Part shown: piece by piece, positions 56,974 to 64,000 of the stretch
Numbering within the stretch: position 1 is the stretch's first letter
Layout: the number at the start of each line of letters is the position of its first letter
From: Tetracentron sinense
Lineage: Eukaryota; Streptophyta; Magnoliopsida; Trochodendrales; Trochodendraceae
Reading direction: 5' to 3'
Assembly (NCBI GenBank): GCA_015143295.1
Contig: CM026574.1
Coordinates: forward strand, 8,868,938 to 8,932,937
DNA length: 64,000 bases
The notes under the pieces: generated by a model
What the model was told of the DNA's origin: nothing
Database searches by the model: none
The model's input: the letters and a program-made list of their open reading frames with translations, nothing else
Made by a program: the position numbers and the translations under genes

Positions 56974-57236
56974 AATGCATGTGTCCTCTTTACAATTAAA
57001 TCCTAGCTCCTCCCTTTTATGCAACGCTCCCATGAGTTTAAGTTAAGATTCACCTACCCTTAGGGATCACCAACCTATCCTTGGTTTTGGAAAAAATTAT
57101 TGAAAAAGAATTTAACCTCGGTTAAAATTCACTAACTCCTAATGTTAATTTTTTTCTAACAACCAAGGATAGATGGGTAAACCCTAAGGGTGGGTGAAGT
57201 TTAACCACAATTAAGGGTGTCAAAAGTGACACATGG
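56974..57236. mobile_element. hairpin MITE of the GGTTAA family
   Basis: AATGCATGTGTCCTCTTTACAA on the left and the complement of TTAACCACAATTAAGGGTGT with GTGACACATG on the right form an inverted pair; AT-rich centre with AACC-TCGGTTAAAATTCACTAA. About 263 bp. Confidence 0.55.
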
Positions 57237-57904
57237 CAGTGTTAGTGGCGTAATCGGACTCCCCCGATTCCGGTTACAATTGGAAATCATTACAAGTCAA
57301 TTAATTGAAAAGACGTGGGCTTAGTTCCTATACAAATATAAGAATCAAGATTATTCAAATCACCCATTCGATTATTAATTTTTTTTTTCATACATTTGTT
57401 TATCTCTTAATTCCTTCACATTGGGATAAATCTTTTTTTTTTTGGTGAAACACATGGGGATAAATCTAGAACATAGACAATGAGAAAAACAAATCTAGAA
57501 GATATCGAAAATCTCTCTTAATTTTATTTCCAAACATGCAAGATTATGCTTTGGAAAACATTCACTTTGTATCACGCCTTTGGCTTAATCCCCTCTATAA
57601 ATTGTCCCTTATTGGGTCTCTTGAATCCTCGTCAATTTCTTTTGCTCCTTTCATCCCATATCTAATCTTAAAATGTGTTGTTCTTTTTCTATCTCTCCCT
57701 CTTTGTATGTCGGGTTCAAATCCATACTCTCTCTGCCTCCCTATACAATGATTATGTACTTGCTCTCTCCCTTTCTCAACATCCATGTTGATTCATTATC
57801 TGGTTTGGGGTTTCACCATAAAAAGCGTGGTCCTATTGGGATGGTCGAAGTTGAAGTTAGTCAAGGAACGGGAAGAAGCGAAAGTAGCTGGGCCGTGTGA
57901 ACGC
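57237..57904 (+). other. no gene established
   Basis: Pyrimidine-rich DNA with a TATA-like CTCTATAAAT at 57592 and overlapping short frames (57536-57751, 57673-57900, 57785-58021). None shows a domain or codon pattern that I trust. Confidence 0.3.
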
Positions 57905-58289
57905 ATGTGTGTTGGGGCGATTTTGGATTATTTTACACAATTCAAGATTGTCCTACTAAGCTTATATCTATTATTTTTATTAGACAAATTATGTATGGGC
58001 AATGTTAGATTTATTAATTAATCAGTTTTTTTTCATCTAATATGTATGGTTTATTTTCCCTCTAGATCTTTTTTGTTAATAAACTAAGTAGGGTATGCCA
58101 AATCCCCAACTCCCTAGTGTTGCAACCAGCATTGCGTGAGCTTTTTGTCCCGATTGTGGTATGGTCTGATTCTAATATGATGGTTCAATAACTTATATAA
58201 TAACTTATATATGACTGATGATCCTTCGGGTCCTTTTAGAGTGATTGAGTGGGCTTACCCTTATGACACTAGCGAACATTAGGTTTGAT

Positions 58290-58745
58290 TAGTGATGGCA
58301 ATGAGTCGGGTTAACCGGGTAACCCACCCTACCCCGCCCTTATTGGGACGGGTTTGGGGAGCTATTATATGAGGTAGGACGGGTTTGGGAATGAAGGGTT
58401 AAACTCGAATTCGGTTTAGGCCGGGAATGAATTTAAGTCGCCCCGCCCCACCCTACCCTACCCTGCCCTACCTTGCCCTGCCTCGCTTATAATATGAAAT
58501 TACTATTTTATCTTAAAATTAATCATAAAATTATATAAAAAAATTACTTATAATGTGAAATATTGAACCGGCCAACCCCACACACACCGACTAGTGCTTA
58601 ACGAGACGGAATGGGATGGGACAGGACGGGGTAAGAAGGGTTTTGATAAACGGGGATAGGGTCACCCACCCCGGGTTTGAGACGAGAATGTAGTAAGAGT
58701 TTTCCATTAGAGGCGAGGTAGGGTTGGAAGCGCCCAGCCCAAACA
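58290..58745. repeat. GACGGG/CCCTACC-rich MITE-like repeat
   Basis: Begins GTGATGGCAATGAGTCGGGT and contains CCGCCCTTATTGGGACGGG, CCCCGCCCCACCCTACCC and GGGATGGGACAGGACGGGG, with an AT-rich centre. This is the style of the common plant ATGGCAATGGGGCGGG MITEs. Absent from the paralogous place in copy 1. Right end uncertain. Confidence 0.5.
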
Positions 58746-58992
58746 CGCGCCGTTGCAATATGTAGGTCTGACTGTGTGTGTTTAGGTGTTACTTTATCTC
58801 CTTAACCAAAATAAAAGTAAAAATGATGGGCCTCCATGGGAAGTGGGAACGTAGCAATATTATAACTGATATCAAGGCTTATTTTCGAGACTAGATTGAA
58901 GCTCAGAATCACTGACCTCACTTAGTTACTATACAGAATAATCAAGATTACACCAAATCACCCATTTGCTTATGTCACGTTGTGATAAATCT

Positions 58993-59113
58993 AAGAAAAT
59001 CCTCTTTTTTTTTGAGGAGTGTGTGTGGTTCAAGGCCTGGGTTGAGATTGTAGGCTGTGTGTGCGCGCGTGAGTTGGTGTGTTACTTCTGTGTGTTATCA
59101 AAAAAAAAAAAAA
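58993..59113 (+). mobile_element. poly(A)-ended short retroposon
   Basis: GAGTGTGTGTGGTTCAAGGCC, GGGTTGAGATTGTAGG, GT-rich body and TTATCAAAAAAAAAAAA. GGTTCAAGGCC resembles a tRNA box B. Two relatives lie at 48450-48560 and 48657-48755, and the paralogous site in copy 1 lacks it. Confidence 0.5.
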
Positions 59114-60007
59114 TCTAAGATAGACAATACTGAAAAAAATATATCAGATATGAGCCGTGACTCAATGATCAACTGTAGCACGGCCTACCGACATTCACTG
59201 ATTTGCCGGTTGTTCCATAAACAGTACCCCCACCGGTCAGAGTCATCTCAAACATGCTAATTGCACATGCGTTTATAAATCAATTTTATTATACTAGTTA
59301 TAAAATCTATCGATATATATATATATTGGTAGCATTTTTCACGTGTAAGGTTGGTATATACGGAATAGGTATTATCTAGTCAGATGAATCATCCTTCAAC
59401 CGAGCCATCAGAACCGGTGATCAAACATAGTTTTGATTAGCCTATATAATTTTTTTTGGGAAACATATATATATTGTGTGTGTAAGGTAAGGCATCTTAG
59501 ATTAGCATAAATTTTGTTGGGAAATTAGTAATTGCTTTTATAATTTTTATATTGAGTACAACACATCATTTATTTACATACCACATCATTATATATATTT
59601 TGCTGTACAAAGGTTTCAATTTCAGGTCACTTGATGAGAGGGCACACCATGCCATCTAAGCTACTGGCGGGGCAAGTTAAGAAAAGAATAACCGCAACAT
59701 GTACCAACCTGTTATGAAAAGACGGCATTGGCCTTGTGAACGTAAAATTTACTTCTAACCGAAAAAAAAATAAAAAAACACTTAAAATTTACTAAGTGGT
59801 AAAACTATTTAAGAGAAGAGAAACTTAGGGTCCATGTAATAGACAAAGAAAATGGGGATATATACTAAAACAATATGTTTATTGTACTAGAGTTTTTTAA
59901 GTGCAGTATTAATTGACGGTCAATTTGTTATTATAAAGTGATATTTGATTATGGGACAATGGTAGAGTTCTGACTTGAATAACTATTGTTTAATTCTTGA
60001 GCTTTCA

Positions 60008-61472
60008 TGTAGAACCGCGGAACTCATTTGCATAGTCGGTGAATAGTGTCTGTGAATAGTGATTTTTAAGTCAAAATGTCATCTATGTATTTTGGAATAT
60101 GATTTATGAATAAAAAAAATTGGAACCAAAATATATATGTGTGAGGATGTTAAAACCTAGGTAAAAGGAGTTGAGACACTCAAGTGAGCTAAGGGAAGAA
60201 TGAAAATACTCTTAAGTATGTAAAATGGAGAAAAAAATGATTAAGTTCTGCAGGTGGCCGGTCGACCACCCCTCATGGCCGGTCGACCTACTATCTCGAA
60301 TGTGGCCCAAAATGGGCTACAGTGGGATTGCTGTTCGTGGCTGGTTGACCGCCCCTCTTGGCCGGTCGACCGACTATATGAAAGTAGTCCAAGAATGTGC
60401 CATAGTGTGTTTTGATCAGAGGTCAGTCAACCGCCCCCATTGGCTGGTCGACCGACTGTCTCCAAAATGCTCAAAAGATAGGCAACAGTAGGGATTTCCT
60501 CCTAGCCGGTAGACCGCCCCTCCCAGTTGGTCGACCGTCCTTTAATGATTTAGGGTTTTTTTTTCTCTTGTGCACGAATTTTAAAGGAAAATTAGGGTTT
60601 TAATCACCTTTGGCATATAAATACAAGCTCATTTTGTTGATCGATTTTTCTCATAAGAAATGGTTTTAAAGGAAAGTTCATTAGAAAAGATGTTTAAGGA
60701 AAATCTCATTAGAACGACTTATAGGCTCATAAGAATTGACAAAGCCAAACTTTGGGTTGGTTTTATTTTAAGATCGGTTACAAATGATCATTAGGATCAC
60801 AAGTCTAAGATCGGTTATAATGCTCACAATGATCATAAGTCTCACAAGACTTCTCAAAGATCAGCTCATAAGTTCTCATAAGGATCATAAATCTCACAAG
60901 ACTTCTCTAAGATCGACTCATAAGTTCTCATAAGGATCTCTAAGGCTCATAAGGACTCATAAGTACTCATAAGACTAATAAGCACTCATAAGAAATTGAT
61001 ATTCTAAGATCAGTTACAAGCTTATAAGGATCATGTCTAAGATTGGTTCATAAGTTCTCATAAGGATCTCTCATAAGAATTCATAAGGCTCATAAGACTC
61101 ATATGAACCCATAAAAGCTCATAAGACTCATAAGAACTCGTAAGACATGTTTTGTTTTCCCAGAAAGTTCTTAAGATAAGGTTTTGAAAGTTATGCACGT
61201 TTTAAGATAAGATTTGAAGTATGGTTTTACATTAGGTTTTAAATGATGAATTATGAACTGTTTCTCTTAAGTACTCGCTTGATATTATTGAATTATAATA
61301 TTGTTAGCTAGTAGCTTGTACACACCGAGTATTCCATGCTCAGCCATATATTTTGATGTCGACAGATTCATTTGACATTTGTACTCCCGGTCCTTGGGTC
61401 AAGGAGGACTATAACGAGGAGTCTGCAGTAGCTGCTCCAGAGGAGGATAGGGACCTAGATAGGTGACCTTAT
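60008..61472 (+). mobile_element. LTR of the recurrent family, copy D (continues at 63875)
   Basis: Starts TGTAGAACCGCGGAACTC. Modules in order are GTGAATAGTG words, the GGTCGACC palindrome array (60254-60540), a CTCATAAG-rich stretch (60720-61140), CACACCGAGTATTCCATGCTCAGCC (61320-61345, split here only by line of description) and a short peptide-coding segment with PWVKEDYNEE (about 61365-61465). It is interrupted by copy E at 61473-63869 and resumes at 63875 to beyond the window. Ty3 Tekay/Del-like by termini; inference. Confidence 0.72.
60254..60540 (+). repeat. GGTCGACC palindrome array in LTR copy D
   Basis: Four units of about 82-83 bp start near 60254, 60337, 60419 and 60501. Each carries two copies of the palindromic core, GGCCGGTCGACC or variants, the first followed by RCCCC and the second by GAC or TAC. 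Altogether eight motif copies; some have one changed base. Confidence 0.88.
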
Positions 61473-62184
61473 GTAACGCCCCGAAATACCCCCTAGGAGT
61501 TTAGGGATATTTTAGGTATCACACTGCGTACCTATCAAACCATCCTGTAATGCACAAGATAAAATACAGTATTAACAACGATAATCAGAGCGCGGAAGCT
61601 ATCATATATGCGGAAGCGTAAACAAATTTTCATTTCTTCGGATGATCCAAAATAGTATTCCAAGTTAACATAAATACAAGACAAGTCTAAGTCTAAGGTG
61701 GACATGCCCACCTATCAAAATATCAAAATACACAAGACCCTCTCATACTCTCCCCTCAACAGTAGTCGAGGTATGGCCACGCATCGAGGTCTCGGTCCGC
61801 CTGAGACTGTAATGGAATAGCCGGCTCTCTCTCCTCTATATACTCTTCCTCGACCCAAGGCTCCGGGTCGAGGGCTCCCTCAGTACCTGCCGACATGAAA
61901 GTACGGCTGAGCATGGAATACTCAGCGAGTACAAGCTACTAGCAGACCATAACAATAATAAAACACACAATAGTAATATCATACAAGCAGTAATAGAAAC
62001 ATCACAAAGAAACAGTATAGGGCATGACACAATACAAGCATCCTGACGTGCGTACATGAATGCGAAAACGCCGATAAAACTCATGCTTGAAAACCCCTGT
62101 CATGTCCCGGTATGCCTCGTAGAAATCATGTATGCATGCATGCATGAATGCATGATCATCATCTTGTAAACCTCCATCTTGTAA

Positions 62185-62511
62185 CTTGTGAGCCAGAGGC
62201 TAGCACCTGAATCTTCCTGGGCTGCCAACCTCCTTGATATGTAATGCACTTGTGAGCCAGAGGCTAGCACCCGAATGTCCCTGGGCTACCAACCTCTTTG
62301 ATATGCAATGCACTTGTGAGCCAGAGGTTAGTACCCGAATGTCCCTGGGCTACCAACCTCCTTGTTATGCAATGCACTTGTGAGCCAGAGGCTAGCACCC
62401 GAATGTCCCTGGGCTACCAACCTCCTTGTTATGAAATGCATGGTTTTCTTGTGAGCCAGAGGTTAGTACCTGAATCCTCCCTGGGCTACCAACCTCCTTG
62501 ACATGCAATAT
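62185..62511 (-). repeat. five tandem 64-bp units in LTR copy E
   Basis: CTTGTGAGCCAGAGG begins at 62185, 62249, 62313, 62377 and 62448. The first four are spaced exactly 64 bp; the fourth has a 7-bp extension. Each unit includes CCCTGGGCTACCAACCTC and ends in TATGCAATGCA. Confidence 0.95.
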
Positions 62512-63492
62512 TTTCTTATTGTTTATTATATGCACATGCTCTTGAAATCACGGTTCATGCTATCATGCGTGCTCGTGTACGTGTCCATAGTGACAATCAT
62601 GATAATGGGAATAACCAAGATATGACATTATAATTCAATTCATGATATGAACATAGGTAACATAAGTAGTTTGCATGACATTTGATCAATTTATTATTTA
62701 TAAGAACGCATGCATAAAACCAATTTCTATATTCTTCATTGAAATCATTTATTCATAGTTTAGGTATTTTGTCAAACACTTTCATACATTATTCCTTAGT
62801 AGTTTATCTCCTTTTTTTAAATGCATATTTTCCATTCAGTCACACAATGGTAAGTTTGTCATTTGTACTATGCCCATCCTCCATTTTCCAATCCACAACC
62901 TACACATCATACATCACACATTCGGCATCCAATCGCCGTATCCAACCTCCATCCAAGCATTCCTACTATTTCTTTATCTTGTTTATATTTATTATAGATG
63001 ACACATTTTGCAAGGAATGAAACATACTAACAAGAATCATATTTCATAAGGAAAACCTAGATTTATTGCTAGGGTAAGTTAGTAGGGTGTACTAACCTTA
63101 GATCAAGGCTTGAACCTTGTTAGAAACCTTGATTGAAGCTCCAACTTGAAAGAAGAACACCTTTGCTTGAAGGAGACTCGAGTTAGGAAAGAAACCCCTT
63201 TCAAAACGTACGTGAGATGGCTGCCCTAGCTTGGAGAGTGGCTCCCACACGAGCTTGAGCCTTGAACTTGAAGCAAATCCAAGTTTGAGGACGACCTAGG
63301 ATGGTCCACCCCTTTGATTTCTTCCTCAATACCAAACCCTAGGTTAGAGCTTTCTCCTCTTCTCTCTCTATCTCTCAAAATCCCTCAAATGTTGTAAGTG
63401 AGGTCTCAAAGGGTCGAGCAAACCCTTATGGGTAAGGGTTTAACACCCAAAAGATGAAAACGCCCTTACTGAAATTTTTGCAAAAATGCGAG

Positions 63493-63658
63493 GACCGAGC
63501 GATCGGTGTTTATGACCGATCGATCGGTTGCCTACCGAGCGATCGGTCAAAAACTCACTCTCTGGAAAATTTCTCCATACAAAATTTTTGACCGTGCGAT
63601 AGCTACCGATCGATCGGTTATGGACCGATCGATCGCTGACTGGACCGAGCGATCGGTG
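63493..63658 (-). repeat. CGATCGATCG palindrome cluster in LTR copy E
   Basis: Seven copies of ACCGAKCGATCGGT or close variants start at about 63494, 63515, 63534, 63591, 63605, 63624 and 63644. Two versions alternate, ACCGAGCGATCGGT and the perfect palindrome ACCGATCGATCGGT. Confidence 0.92.
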
Positions 63659-64000
63659 CTCTGTATGTCTGGACTGTTTTGACCATATCTTTTGACTCGC
63701 TCGTCGGATTTCGACGATTCAACTTGCGTTGGATCCGTCTTTCGAAAACGAACATTTCTGACGTTTCGGGATTTCCGATTTCTCCCTTATTTATTAATTA
63801 GACTACAAAAACGGCCAATTAGCTACGAAGGTGCTATTCATTAAGGATGAAAAAGTCCGGGGTGCTACACCTTATCCCGGTTATTATTGAGAGAGGGTGA
63901 GAGAGAGATTACCTTTTGTATTTTGATGAGTGAGAATGTCCACTCTTACCTTGGTTTATTATTGTATAAACTTGGAATATTGTCTATGTATAAAAAAAAA

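Larger units (their letters stand above)
57905..60007 (+). repeat. segmental duplication, copy 2
   Basis: Collinear with 49905-52260 (landmarks given there), diverged by many substitutions and indels. It carries its own insertions: the CCCTACC/GACGGG-rich repeat at 58290-58745 and the poly(A)-ended segment at 58993-59113. The similarity stops exactly at GAGCTTTCA (59999-60007), where LTR copy D begins. Confidence 0.85.
61473..63869 (-). mobile_element. solo LTR of the recurrent family, copy E, nested in D
   Basis: 2397 bp, starting TGTAACGCCCCGAAAT and ending CCGGGGTGCTACA on the plus strand, flanked by a perfect 5-bp duplication CCTTA (61468-61472, 63870-63874). No second LTR or internal domain, so it is a solo LTR or LTR-only derivative. 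On the minus strand it has the family's modules: ATCGAT palindromes, the 64-bp tandem repeats, GAGTATTCCATGCTCAGCC and the PWVEEEYIEE segment. It looks whole at its ends. TGTAACRCCCC ends are common in Tekay/Del Ty3 chromoviruses. Confidence 0.85.

Noticed and set aside
57536-58021. A possible short gene downstream of a TATA-like box
   Set aside because: Several overlapping short frames, none with a recognisable domain or splice structure; part is shared with a duplicated non-coding segment.
60254-60540. CRISPR-like regular repeats
   Set aside because: Units are palindrome pairs with similar, not unique, spacers, in plant nuclear DNA and inside an LTR; no cas genes.

Overview
The window is nuclear DNA of a flowering plant. 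It holds GT-AG introns of plant type, an SOV/DIS3L2 exoribonuclease gene, plant L1-type LINEs, FAR1/MULE transposase, Ty1-copia and Ty3-gypsy remnants, tRNA-derived SINEs and a plastid-DNA fossil. The sequence is AT-rich, introns reach 9.4 kb, and most bases are transposon debris. No base or gene allows a species to be named safely.

Layout. 0-7 kb: old repeats, a ~95-bp minisatellite split by a 1.5-kb hAT-like element, then a fossil in which pieces of plastid rps3 and accD are fused, followed by about 1.1 kb of possibly organelle-like unique DNA. 7-12.3 kb: a decayed 5'-truncated LINE carrying two hAT-like insertions, each with a perfect 8-bp target duplication. 12.3-24.6 kb: the only clear host gene, a plus-strand SOV/DIS3L2 gene. 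Its last three exons are here (CSD2, RNB and S1 regions); the 5' exon or exons are not seen. One intron holds a nearly full LINE ORF2, two LINE scraps and a perfect hAT MITE. A single in-frame stop lies in the linker before CSD2.

26-28.7 kb: a compact gag-only LTR element (TR-GAG-like) with two LTRs, primer-binding site and polypurine tract. 30-34.5 kb: two LTRs of a family that recurs at 47.5 and 60-64 kb. 34.6-39.2 kb: a broken FAR1-type MULE transposase on the minus strand, interrupted by a 2.0-kb solo LTR with a 5-bp target duplication. 40-47.3 kb: SINE, LINE scrap, hAT remnant and a broken Ty1-copia element with a 2.2-kb 3' LTR. 48-60 kb: no recognisable gene; a region built from segmental duplications (about 49.9-52.3 kb copied at 57.9-60.0 kb), GGTTAA hairpin repeats, SINEs, TA repeats and a 1.96-kb foldback element. 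60-64 kb: an LTR of the recurrent family with a second member, in opposite orientation, nested inside it.

The most unusual signal is that recurrent LTR family. Five copies keep the same flanking modules and, in three of them, a short conserved peptide-coding segment. At one homologous place each copy carries a cluster of short palindromes centred on TCGA or ATCGAT, and the palindrome is nearly uniform within a copy but different between copies.
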